In this document: piece by piece, positions 34,818-42,838 of the stretch
Position numbering within the stretch: the stretch's first letter is position 1
Layout of the letters: every line of letters begins with the position of its first letter
Source of the DNA: Nostoc sp. MS1
Lineage (GTDB): Bacteria > Cyanobacteriota > Cyanobacteriia > Cyanobacteriales > Nostocaceae
NCBI RefSeq assembly: GCF_019976755.1
Contig: NZ_AP023441.1
Location: forward strand, 2,973,501 to 3,037,500
Length of the DNA: 64,000 nucleotides
Direction: 5' to 3'
Made by a program: the position numbers and the translations under genes
Notes under the pieces: generated by a model
Seen by the model: only the letters and a program-made list of their open reading frames with translations
Databases searched by the model: none
What the model was told of the DNA's origin: nothing

Positions 34818-35639
34818 TTACGGTCTATACAACCAGAGTGGCAAACCACTGGTAGACATTTCAAACTCTAACCAGTCAATACTTGCGCCTAGTTTCGAGT
34901 AACTACGACTGCTTCCGTTTAAAACTCGACTCAATAGCGGTTTTCGTTCTTCTAAGGTGTAACAAGTTGTTTTTTCTGGGTCAAGACCTACTAGTTCTGC
35001 TGTCCAACGACGGGCTTCTTCTTCAGTTCCCAGTCGGTCTACAACTCCTAATTCTAAGGCTTGCTGTCCAGTAAATATCCGTCCATCAGCAAAACTTTTC
35101 ACTTGTTCTACTGTTAAAGACCGCCCTTGAGCTACTGTTTCCACAAATTGCTGATAACTGGTATCAATCAATTCTTGCAGAATACCTTGTTCTGGTTCGG
35201 TTAATTCCCGGTCAAATGCCAAGATATCTTTGTAAGGGCCAGATTTGATGACTTTAAAGGAAACACCAATTTTATCTAGCAGCCGTTCTAGATTGTTTCC
35301 CCGCAGAATTACACCTATACTTCCCGTGATGGTTCCAGGGTTGGCGACGATGTGTTCTGCTCCCATACCAATGTAAACACCGCCTGAAGCCGAAATATTG
35401 CCAAAACTAGCGACAATCTTGATTTTTTCTCGTAATCGCTTTAATGCACTATATATTTCTTGGGAATCTCCTACTGTACCGCCAGGGCTATCAATGCGTA
35501 GTAGCAATGCTGGAAACTTTCTTTCTTCAACAGTTTTTAAAGCTTCTAGCACCCGCTTACGAGTTGCACTAGCGATCGCACCTGTAATTTCAATGCGAGC
35601 AATTTGTTTACGAAATCTTGACTTGAAAGGCCAAACCAT
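34818..35639 (-). CDS. sppA: signal peptide peptidase SppA, short form
   Basis: A 273-aa serine protease of the S49/ClpP-crotonase fold that degrades cleaved signal peptides. The nucleophile Ser lies in ISASGGVYIGMGAEHI and the general-base Lys in VIKSGPYKDILAFDREL. It is the short form with one catalytic domain, like Bacillus SppA, and lacks a clear N-terminal membrane helix: it begins MVWPFKSRFRKQIARIEI, so it may associate peripherally. I chose the ATG at 35639 over a TTG two codons upstream. The protein is involved in membrane protein quality control by family knowledge. Confidence 0.9.
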   Translation of the reverse strand: MVWPFKSRFRKQIARIEITGAIASATRKRVLEALKTVEERKFPALLLRIDSPGGTVGDSQEIYSALKRLREKIKIVASFGNISASGGVYIGMGAEHIVANPGTITGSIGVILRGNNLERLLDKIGVSFKVIKSGPYKDILAFDRELTEPEQGILQELIDTSYQQFVETVAQGRSLTVEQVKSFADGRIFTGQQALELGVVDRLGTEEEARRWTAELVGLDPEKTTCYTLEERKPLLSRVLNGSSRSYSKLGASIDWLEFEMSTSGLPLWLYRP

Positions 35640-36181
35640 GAGCAAATTAAAAACCTGATAATGATCTAAATATAATTTGTCTAGTGGTCAGATGTGTTAA
35701 CTCCGCTCTATTAAAAAAACGAGCAGCCATGAGTCCACACCGAATTTTAACTATTTTTTTATGCTTTGTGTGGATATTTGTTTGCTATTCTTATCCCACA
35801 GGCAACAAATTAGAGCAGTCTAAATAGGTTTAAAAACTTAAAAAATAATATTCTAATTTTTGCTTTCTGGTAAGCCCATGCTCAAATTCAAACCTTTCAT
35901 TGGCTGAATTTGTAGCATTGATTTATATATTCAATATTTATTTGAATAACTATTCAACAGTAAATATATAACTATTTCTATATCACCAAGTAAGTGTAGC
36001 TATCCTTTCGTTGGCGGGCATAAGAGGCTACTAGTTTTTTGTAGCTTATTCAGTTGTAAATTTTATTATAAAAACAATTAATACTAATTTAGTAATATAA
36101 ATATTTGTTAAATCGAAAAGATAAAATATCTCCGAGGCGTAGAAGCCATAGTTAAATTTGCCTTTGTGAATTTTGGAGGAT
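35640..36181. other. 542-bp AT-rich spacer, possibly with a tiny membrane ORF
   Basis: No gene is firmly supported. A 32-codon frame on the plus strand (35729-35827) would encode a single hydrophobic helix (ILTIFLCFVWIFVCYSY) with short polar ends; it has only a weak ribosome site, so I list it as a possibility. The rest is AT-rich with runs of A and T and no recognisable promoter box or RNA. Confidence 0.35.
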
Positions 36182-36478
36182 TTAGGAATCTAAGCGTAAA
36201 ATTTGATAGCGGTAGTAGACATAGGTATCGAACAGCGCACCGACGAAACTACAAGTCATGCAAATCACTAAAATGCCATGCAAAGCAGAACCACTACCAA
36301 AAATGCTCAAGAAATTAAAGATAGTATTTGCGATCGCCTCAGTTACACCTCCTAAAAGCGGAACATAGCCACCCAAAGACAAGAACAAGAGTACAGCACC
36401 GATCAAACATAGAGGTGCTGCAAAGCTAAAGATGATCGTCAATACCAAGGAACGAAGAAAATTGGTAAAAATAGTCAT
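36182..36478 (-). CDS. small three-span membrane protein, unknown function
   Basis: A 98-aa hydrophobic protein with about three membrane segments: LVLTIIFSFAAPLCLIGAVL, a Gly/Leu-rich middle (FLSLGGYVPLLGGVTEAIA, IFNFLSIFGSG) and LHGILVICMTCSFVGALFDT. It ends in YVYYRYQILRLDS. GGAG lies 11 bases upstream of the ATG, supporting expression. I do not recognise the family. It stands alone between AT-rich spacers. Confidence 0.75.
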   Translation of the reverse strand: MTIFTNFLRSLVLTIIFSFAAPLCLIGAVLLFLSLGGYVPLLGGVTEAIANTIFNFLSIFGSGSALHGILVICMTCSFVGALFDTYVYYRYQILRLDS

Positions 36479-36854
36479 TTGAGATAAGCTCCAAGATTAA
36501 GTGAAAAATAGCCGAACAGCTACTTGTCCTCTTTCTACAATACGTGCGATCGCTTCTCAACAGCCAAGTTGTCAAAAATCTTAAGTTTTCATTAAAAAAG
36601 TAGGTTACTTGTTACACAAGTGCTGTGAGTGCAAAATCACATAACAATCTCTAAAACCCTTGTTAAATAAAGCTTATATTTCAGCCTGTCAAGAAGTTAT
36701 CACGTTTAACGTGTTTATGCAAAGCAATATATCCTGAGAAATTTATTAAGCAAAGTTAATATTTGCCACAAGATCAAGGTGTAACAACAGTTGACCGTTG
36801 ACTGTTGACTGTTGACTATGGACTAATGACTAAATGACCAATGACTAATTACAA
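36479..36854. repeat. spacer upstream of the MlaE gene with GTTGACT/GACTAAT repeats
   Basis: 376 bp with no gene. The last 60 bases (36790-36850) are degenerate heptamers of GTTGACT and GACTAAT type that run into the ATG of the MlaE gene, so the normal ribosome-site position is taken by repeat DNA. A HIP1 site lies near 36546. Confidence 0.65.
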
Positions 36855-37646
36855 ATGACCATATCTAAATCCAGCTTAGGAACATGGAGTCAGCGATTGC
36901 TGGCGGCAACATTTCTAGGTGGACAAGCCATAGTTCACCTACTCAGGGGTAAAATTCACTGGCGTAATACTACAGAACAAATGGCAGCCGTAGGGCCAGA
37001 TTCTTTATTCATTGCCCTGTTAACAGCAGTTTTTGTTGGTGCAGTTTTTACAATTCAAGTCGCACGGGAGTTTATTAACTTTGGCGCGGGGAATCTTGTC
37101 GGCGGAGTGTTAGCAGTCGCATTAACCCGCGAATTATCACCAGTACTCACAGCCGTAGTATTGGCGGGGCGTGTTGGTTCTGCCTTTGCCGCAGAAATTG
37201 GCACAATGCGAGTGACAGAACAAATTGATGCCATGTTGATGCTCAAAACTGACCCAATTGACTATTTGGTCATTCCCAGGCTACTGGCTTGTTTTATCAT
37301 GCTGCCCATCCTAACAATCTTGTCCTTAATTACCGGAATGTTAGGAGGATTAATCATTGCCACAAACTTATATGGACTCTCCGACACAGTATTTTTAGAT
37401 TCCGCCCGTAATTTGTTGGGAAGTTGGGATATTTGTAGCGCCATGATCAAGGCTTGCTGCTTTGGAGTATTAATCGCCATCATCGGTTGTAGCTGGGGTT
37501 TAACAACCACAGGTGGAGCCAAAGGCGTAGGACAATCAACTACAACAGCAGTCGTTACAGCCTTATTAATTATTTTCATCAGCAACTTCTTCTTATCCTG
37601 GGTAATGTTTCAAGGCACTGGTAGCGCATTTGAGCAAGGATTTTGA
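36855..37646 (+). CDS. mlaE: MlaE-family (YrbE) ABC transporter permease
   Basis: A 263-aa inner-membrane permease of the lipid-transporting Mla/TGD1 family. After an N-terminal interfacial helix it has about five spans. The conserved cytoplasmic loop AGRVGSAFAAEIGTMRVTEQ and LKTDPIDYLVIPRLLA are diagnostic. Together with an MlaD-type substrate-binding protein and MlaF ATPase it would move lipids between membranes; those genes are not here. In cyanobacteria this gene often precedes DUF3119 and DUF3086 genes, and it does so here too, except that an IS4-type element has entered the gap. Confidence 0.92.
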   Translation: MTISKSSLGTWSQRLLAATFLGGQAIVHLLRGKIHWRNTTEQMAAVGPDSLFIALLTAVFVGAVFTIQVAREFINFGAGNLVGGVLAVALTRELSPVLTAVVLAGRVGSAFAAEIGTMRVTEQIDAMLMLKTDPIDYLVIPRLLACFIMLPILTILSLITGMLGGLIIATNLYGLSDTVFLDSARNLLGSWDICSAMIKACCFGVLIAIIGCSWGLTTTGGAKGVGQSTTTAVVTALLIIFISNFFLSWVMFQGTGSAFEQGF

Positions 37647-37682
37647 GAATGAGGAGATGAGGGAGTAGGGAGTAGGGAGTGG

Positions 37683-38989
37683 CTGACAGGTGTAGGTTTT
37701 TTACAATTAGGAGGAATTGAAGCAAAAGAAATCGTCAACAGGAGTATGAGGAAAAGCACTCCAACTGGGAAGATGAATAGGAAGATGGTTGAGTAAATCA
37801 GCAATCAGGGTCAACAGGCCTAACAAAAAACAAGAAATCTGACGCTGAGGATGAAGGTGGAAAGGCTGAGAAAAGACAACATGTCGAGGTGGAAGTTGTT
37901 CGAGAGTTGGGGGAGAAGATTGATTTTCCGCTTCGCCCCCCAGCATCACCATCCAAAGAGTGGCAACAGCGATGGCTAACCACAAACGTTCAGCACGTTG
38001 TGGTGAGAGCAAACGAGTATGATGCCAATCCCAACCATCTCCTTTGACATCCCGATAAACACATTCTGTAGAAGGACGTAAACCGTACCAGAGTGCAGAG
38101 GCGCTCGTGGGTTCAAGGTCAGTCAAAATCAACCAAGGGTCTTTGTAACCAAAATCCCAACGGGCAAGCAATGTACATTCAACGGGATTGGTGACAAAGC
38201 AAATAATTCGACCTGACCAAGATGTTCCAGGGGTACAAACCACATCTTTTAGTGGATGCCATGTATTCCCAGATGGCAGGCGATAAGTTCCTTGATGGTT
38301 AATACGTAAAAACGGATGCCAGCCAGCAGCCACAATCAATTCATACAACCAACAAGCATACAGTCCTCTGTCAGCAGTGACTATGACATCAAACTCAGTT
38401 GGGATGGCATCTTTGATTGCTGTGAGCAGATTGTGCCAATGCCCTTTCCAACTTCCTGGCTCATGTGCTTTGACCACACACCATGCTATCGGGATTCCAC
38501 AACCCGCCAAGAGTATGTTTACTGATAAGACTACAAACTTATTGCCGATACTGGTTGCGTCTAGTGCTAGCGCAATACGCTTGATATTGGTAGGTAGCAA
38601 ACTGATCACCCATAACAGCAATGGCGCAAAACAACTACTTACATCTAGAGTCCGACGATGAAGCCCTTTTTTGGCAGAGGCTTCCTCATACCATTCTTTT
38701 AATCTTTGACGTACTGTATTTGCCTTTTCTGAGTTGACTTGAGCTATGAATTTTGACACTTTGCTCAAGCTACTTGATCTTGTCATCACTATGCCAAAAC
38801 TCCATGTTGCCAGCCCTACCACTTGTGGTAACGTCAGATGTGGCATTTTCTGTGACACTATATTTGTCCATTGTTTGAGGTACTCATTTTTCAGCATTTG
38901 AGCCTCTGTTTCACTTTGTCAGTCTGCTTTTATTTTCTGTCAAGCGTGAATGAATGCTCACACTCTTGTAAAAAACCTACACCTGTCAG
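37683..38989 (-). mobile_element. complete IS4-type insertion sequence (1307 bp)
   Basis: Perfect 24-bp terminal inverted repeats (37683-37706 and 38966-38989; each starts CTGACAGGTGTAGGTT). The 11-bp sequence GTAGGGAGTGG flanks both ends (37672-37682 and 38990-39000), as expected for IS4-type elements. The target lies in a GGGAGTGG low-complexity tract, so part of the duplication could be chance, but it abuts the ends exactly. One intact transposase ORF whose stop directly follows the left repeat implies a recent, compact element. Confidence 0.9.
37707..38897 (-). CDS. IS4-type DDE transposase
   Basis: A 396-aa transposase. The RNase H-like core has the first Asp in IALALDATSIGN, the second in VIVTADRGLYACWL, and the late Glu near PSTECVYRDVKGDGWDWHHTR, the Y-x2-R-x3-E-like region. 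Its stop codon begins at the base after the inner end of the left inverted repeat. No frameshift is present. The C-terminal 60 residues are Pro/His-rich and poorly conserved in type. The IS family is set from the DDE spacing, the 24-bp ends and the 11-bp duplication; the exact subgroup is uncertain. Confidence 0.9.
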   Translation of the reverse strand: MLKNEYLKQWTNIVSQKMPHLTLPQVVGLATWSFGIVMTRSSSLSKVSKFIAQVNSEKANTVRQRLKEWYEEASAKKGLHRRTLDVSSCFAPLLLWVISLLPTNIKRIALALDATSIGNKFVVLSVNILLAGCGIPIAWCVVKAHEPGSWKGHWHNLLTAIKDAIPTEFDVIVTADRGLYACWLYELIVAAGWHPFLRINHQGTYRLPSGNTWHPLKDVVCTPGTSWSGRIICFVTNPVECTLLARWDFGYKDPWLILTDLEPTSASALWYGLRPSTECVYRDVKGDGWDWHHTRLLSPQRAERLWLAIAVATLWMVMLGGEAENQSSPPTLEQLPPRHVVFSQPFHLHPQRQISCFLLGLLTLIADLLNHLPIHLPSWSAFPHTPVDDFFCFNSS

Positions 38990-39054
38990 GTAGGGAGTGG
39001 GGAGTAGGGGAAGATGAGGAAGCAGGGGGAGCAAGGGAAAAACGATGAACTGTG

Positions 39055-39096
39055 GACTAATGACTAATGACTAATGACTAATGACAACTGACAACT
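39055..39096. repeat. heptamer STRR GACTAAT/GACAACT
   Basis: Four perfect GACTAAT heptamers followed by two GACAACT, just upstream of the DUF3119 gene. A GGGAGTAGGG-type purine tract (38990-39035), the IS target, precedes it. Confidence 0.85.
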
Positions 39097-39146
39097 GACA
39101 AACTCCTAAAATAAAAAGAGTGTCTACTAAAATAGGATGAGAAACT

Positions 39147-39533
39147 GTGACCAGTTCAATTTTGCGTAACTCCACCGCCACTGTGGAACTTAAACCTAGT
39201 TACAATATCCCTGTAGTGTTGGTGATTGTGGCTATTCCACTATTATTGGTACAGCCTTGGGTGGGGATTGTATTTGCTCTTTTGGGTTTATTTCTTTTGT
39301 TTCAAACAGTCAGCTTGCGTGTGCAGTTTACCGCCACTGACTTTGACCTTTACAGAGGGAACAAACTTCTTCGCCGCTTCCCTTACCGAGAATGGCAGAA
39401 CTGGCGCATTTTCTGGGATGTATTTCCCGTTTTGTTCTATTTTAAAGAAGTTAACAGCATTCACTTTTTACCAATTCTATTTGACCCCAAAACTCTGAAA
39501 GCTTGTTTAGAAGAGCGTTGTCCACGTATTTAA
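39147..39533 (+). CDS. DUF3119 family protein
   Basis: A 128-aa cyanobacterial/plastid-type membrane protein. Two close spans (IPVVLVIVAIPLLLVQPW, GIVFALLGLFLLFQTVSL) are followed by a PH-like strand region: TATDFDLYRGNKLLRRFPYR, EWQNWRIFWDVFPVLFYFKE and FLPILFDPKTLKACLEERCP. It uses GTG as start, with AGGA about 10 bases upstream. Function is unknown; it probably works with the downstream DUF3086 protein and the MlaE permease, with which it is normally clustered. An IS element now separates it from mlaE, so its promoter is likely in the 150 bp of repeat DNA upstream or in the IS. Confidence 0.88.
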   Translation: MTSSILRNSTATVELKPSYNIPVVLVIVAIPLLLVQPWVGIVFALLGLFLLFQTVSLRVQFTATDFDLYRGNKLLRRFPYREWQNWRIFWDVFPVLFYFKEVNSIHFLPILFDPKTLKACLEERCPRI

Positions 39534-39687
39534 AGAGGAAGATGAGGGAGAAGTTTTTGAATTTTGAATTGATTCCTCCCTATTCCCCTTTTCAAGTTAG
39601 ACTGAGAACTTAGAAATTTTCATGCAGCTTATACAGTAAATTTTTGAAAGCTATATTATTTGCATCTTAGGAATCGCACTATAGTTT

Positions 39688-40938
39688 ATGAACCCTGACG
39701 AATCTCAAACTCCAGAACCGATTGATGAGTGGTTGGAGCAAATACAACAAGAAAACCCTAAGCTGGAAAATTCAGAAGGCTCATCTGGAGAGACAGTTGG
39801 GGAAATCGCGGAACAAACACCATCGGTTGAGCCAGAATCAATCTCAGACAATGTAACGATAGAATCAACAGATGATTTTGTTCGGCAGCTAGAAACAGAA
39901 ACTACTGCACTGGGTTCAGAGTTAGCATCAGAATCATCAAATAATTCGCTATACACACAAGCCGAACAACGGCTTGCCGAACTGCAAAGTACAGAGGTAA
40001 CGCTGAAAGAAGAAATAGCCAAACTGCAAGCTACATACACAACTCTGCAAGGGCAAATTAGCGATACTCAAACGGCATTGGGAAGAATTGTGCAAGAGTC
40101 GTTAGCACAGCTAGAACAACGCAAACAAGCATTGCAAATTTCTGTAGAACAGTTAGAACGTCGTCAAGAACGCATCCGTAATGAGATGCGGACTACTTTT
40201 GCTGGTACATCTCAAGATTTGGCAATTCGGGTACAAGGTTTTAAAGATTATTTGGCAGGTAGTTTACAAGATTTGGCATCCGCAGCCGAACAACTGCAAT
40301 TAGTCCCAGCCGTTGTTGAAAGAGAAAAACCACCAGTTAAGGAAAGGGAACCTAAACCTACAGAACCCCAAGCAGGTACGCCACAATTTGCTCAACAGCA
40401 GTTTCAAGATACAACAAAGCAAATTCGTCGTTTAATTGACCAATATCGGAATAAACCAGATTATTACGGCCCACCTTGGCAACTGCGTCGCACCTTTGAA
40501 CCAGTCCACGCTGAACGAGTTGCTAATTGGTTTTTTAATCAAGGTGGAAGGGGTGCTTTAAGAACTATGGGTAGCCGCTTGCAAAATATTTTAATTGCTT
40601 CGGCGGCAATTTCCATATTACATAAGTTATATGGCGATCGCGTCCGTACTCTAGTTTTAGCTAATACACCAGAGCGTCTAGGTGAATGGCGGCGAGGCTT
40701 ACAAGACTGCCTTGGTATCGGTCGGCCAGATTTTGGTCCAGATAGAGGCGTTGTATTATTTGAAGCACCTGAAGCTCTAGCACAAAAAGCCGACCGTCTA
40801 GTCAAAGCCAACCAATTACCCGTGATTCTCATAGATGATTCCGAGGAGCAAATTAGCCTAGCATTACTACAGTTTCCTCTGTGGTTAGCTTTCGCTCCCG
40901 ACCCTAAAGCTATGAGAAACTTTGACGATGATTTTTAA
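39688..40938 (+). CDS. DUF3086 family coiled-coil protein
   Basis: A 416-aa cytoplasmic protein restricted to cyanobacteria as far as I know. The N-terminal 90 residues are acidic and disordered. A long coiled coil follows (about 90-210, AEQRLAELQSTEVTLKEEIA onward). The conserved C-terminal domain (about 245-416) contains DYYGPPWQLRRTFEPVHAER and VANWFFNQGGRGALRTMGSR. The C-terminal half has alternating strands and helices (LIASAAISILHKLYGDRVRT, VVLFEAPEALAQKADRLVKA) like a P-loop-less Rossmann fold. It is 154 bp after DUF3119 on the same strand. Function unknown. Confidence 0.87.
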   Translation: MNPDESQTPEPIDEWLEQIQQENPKLENSEGSSGETVGEIAEQTPSVEPESISDNVTIESTDDFVRQLETETTALGSELASESSNNSLYTQAEQRLAELQSTEVTLKEEIAKLQATYTTLQGQISDTQTALGRIVQESLAQLEQRKQALQISVEQLERRQERIRNEMRTTFAGTSQDLAIRVQGFKDYLAGSLQDLASAAEQLQLVPAVVEREKPPVKEREPKPTEPQAGTPQFAQQQFQDTTKQIRRLIDQYRNKPDYYGPPWQLRRTFEPVHAERVANWFFNQGGRGALRTMGSRLQNILIASAAISILHKLYGDRVRTLVLANTPERLGEWRRGLQDCLGIGRPDFGPDRGVVLFEAPEALAQKADRLVKANQLPVILIDDSEEQISLALLQFPLWLAFAPDPKAMRNFDDDF

Positions 40939-40943
40939 GTTAG

Positions 40944-40980
40944 TTATTAGTTATTAGTCATTTGTCATTTGTCATTTGTG
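40944..40980. repeat. short TTAGTTA/TCATTTG tandem repeat
   Basis: Two TTATTAG-type units then three CATTTGT heptamers directly after the DUF3086 stop. Confidence 0.65.
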
Positions 40981-41064
40981 AGATCGCTAATGTTGGGCGA
41001 TCTCACAACAAAGAAGATTGGTGAACAATATATATTTAATAATCAAGTTTCTTCTATCAATTTT

Positions 41065-41439
41065 TTATAATTCAGGCACCAGGGGCAACCGACGTATACG
41101 GATACGGGTTGGCTCAACTGTTACCGCTACACCCTGGTTTAGCTCATCTGCACACTCATTAATAACTTTTCTTAATAAGTCAGTCAACGCTTGAGCGCGT
41201 AACCTTTCAATACGAATACGAATTACCGATGGAGAATTAGCCTCATCAATGGCTAACAACGTGTGAAAGTCAGCATCAAGTGTGATGATGATACGTCCTG
41301 CCTCTCTAGCTATTTGAATAATTTCCGTATCTTCGGCAGTGGATAGCCCAATCTCAGAAACGTGAACTGTATCAATTCCTACACTTTTTAACAATCCTGC
41401 GGCAGATAATGGTAATCCCTGATCAAGCAACAGTTTCAT
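41065..41439 (-). CDS. DUF5615 PIN-like protein (putative toxin)
   Basis: A 124-aa protein starting at MKLLLDQGLPLSAAGLLKS; a codon 18 bases upstream would lengthen it slightly. DUF5615 (Mut7-C-like PIN fold) acidic residues are visible: LLLDQGLP, the TAEDTEIIQIARE helix and IITLDADFHTLL. PIN-fold proteins are metal-dependent RNases. It overlaps the upstream DUF433 gene by 17 bp on the minus strand, the usual order for this putative antitoxin-toxin pair. Toxin activity is inferred from fold and pairing. Confidence 0.87.
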   Translation of the reverse strand: MKLLLDQGLPLSAAGLLKSVGIDTVHVSEIGLSTAEDTEIIQIAREAGRIIITLDADFHTLLAIDEANSPSVIRIRIERLRAQALTDLLRKVINECADELNQGVAVTVEPTRIRIRRLPLVPEL

Positions 41440-41665
41440 TGGAGTTAGGTAATTCAATAATGCGATCGTCTAAATAGGAAGATGCGAAAATGAGGGCTTG
41501 CCGAATGTCTTCATCTTCTAACTCTGGAAACTCTTGATGCAGTTCTTCTCGATCTGAATAAATAGTTAGTAATTCAATAACCCGTCTAACTGTAAGGCGA
41601 AGATTACGAATGCAGGGTTGTCCATTCATCCGGTTAGGATTACTAGTAATACGATCTAATTTCAT
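41423..41665 (-). CDS. DUF433 protein (putative antitoxin)
   Basis: An 80-aa DUF433 protein: MNGQPCIRNLRLTVRRVIEL, then YSDREELHQEFPELEDEDIR and ALIFASSYLDDR. The winged-helix-like domain should bind DNA and the toxin. It is upstream of, and overlaps, the DUF5615 gene, so translation is coupled with the antitoxin made first. A second, unpaired DUF433 gene lies at 25578-25802. Confidence 0.87.
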   Translation of the reverse strand: MKLDRITSNPNRMNGQPCIRNLRLTVRRVIELLTIYSDREELHQEFPELEDEDIRQALIFASSYLDDRIIELPNSNETVA

Positions 41666-41909
41666 ATTGATAAACCTAGCTCTAGCATTTGTTTCAACTC
41701 CTTATATAGTTCTGGAGTTTGAGAACTATTGATTTTTCTGGCTTAATTACGCTTTCACCTTTGCATATTTTATAACTTTAACAATTTAGAAAATAGAAGA
41801 TTATGGTAAACTTTTTCTGCCTTTTCATAAGGTTAAACTACCATAGCTTATGAATGGGTGTGAATACCCATTCATAAGAGTTCCGATACTCAATCCTCAA
41901 GAACTGCTG

Positions 41910-42581
41910 TTAATCACGTCTAAATAAACCAAATATAGGGCCGAGAATTATACCGAAAACAAAACCGCCAATATGCGCCCAATAAGCCACCCCTCCTGAT
42001 TCTATAGTCATGTTGGCAGATGCTTGTAAACTAGCAAGACCAGAAATGACATTTTGAATAAAGAAAATGCCAATAATAAATAGTGCGGGAATGCTAATTG
42101 TAGTAACGAAGAAACCCAAAAAGACTAGAGTTGTCACCCTCGCTTGAGGAAAACGAATTAAATACGCACCCAGAACACCAGAAATTGCACCACTAGCGCC
42201 TAAAGATGGGATTGTGGAATACATGCCAATAAACCACTGACATGCGGCGGCTAAAGCACCACAAGCTAAATAGAAAATCAAATATTTGAAATGTCCTAGA
42301 CGTTCTTCAATATTGTTGCCAAAAACCCAAAGAAACACCATATTTGATATCAAGTGCCACCAACCACCATGTAAAAACTGTGATGTAAATAATGTTGGCC
42401 ACTCAACGCCTAAATTAGTGGTTAACTCTTGAGGTACTACTGCATACTGGCTGAGAAACAGATTTAACTGTGCATTAGATAAACTCACTTCGTGAAGAAA
42501 AACTAAAACGTTCATCCCTATTATCCCGTAAGTGAAATACGGGGTGATTCTGCTCGGATTTTCGTCGTAGAGGGGAAACAC
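41910..42581 (-). CDS. rhomboid intramembrane serine protease
   Basis: A 223-aa membrane protease with about six spans. The nucleophile Ser is in IPSLGASGAISGVLGAYLI and the partner His in VAYWAHIGGFVFGIILG. The L1-type loop FTSQFLHGGWWHLISNMVFL carries the conserved HxxxN-like residues. It starts with GTG (MFPLYDENPSRITPY), matching the usual start of cyanobacterial rhomboids. It cleaves substrates within the membrane; targets are not known. Monocistronic. Confidence 0.93.
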   Translation of the reverse strand: MFPLYDENPSRITPYFTYGIIGMNVLVFLHEVSLSNAQLNLFLSQYAVVPQELTTNLGVEWPTLFTSQFLHGGWWHLISNMVFLWVFGNNIEERLGHFKYLIFYLACGALAAACQWFIGMYSTIPSLGASGAISGVLGAYLIRFPQARVTTLVFLGFFVTTISIPALFIIGIFFIQNVISGLASLQASANMTIESGGVAYWAHIGGFVFGIILGPIFGLFRRD

Positions 42582-42838
42582 TGGTGTTTTTCCTAATGAT
42601 TTATAATTGCAATATAGCTTGAATAGCTTGTCGTTGTTTATTCTAGGTAATTAGACTTATAGTATTGGCGTATCTAAACTAAAATAGTGTATTAGGGAAA
42701 AATATGAATCTTAATCATCTGCGTTTATCTGCGTTCAATTTTTTCTTAATCTAATCCAACATGTTAATCTAGACATTCCACTAGTATATATAATTTAAGT
42801 GCAACTTACTCCTTACAAGCAATTAGAAAACCATAAAT

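Noticed and set aside
39055..39096. Regular repeats considered as CRISPR
   Set aside because: Seven-base units are directly tandem with no spacers; no CRISPR array or cas genes occur in the window.
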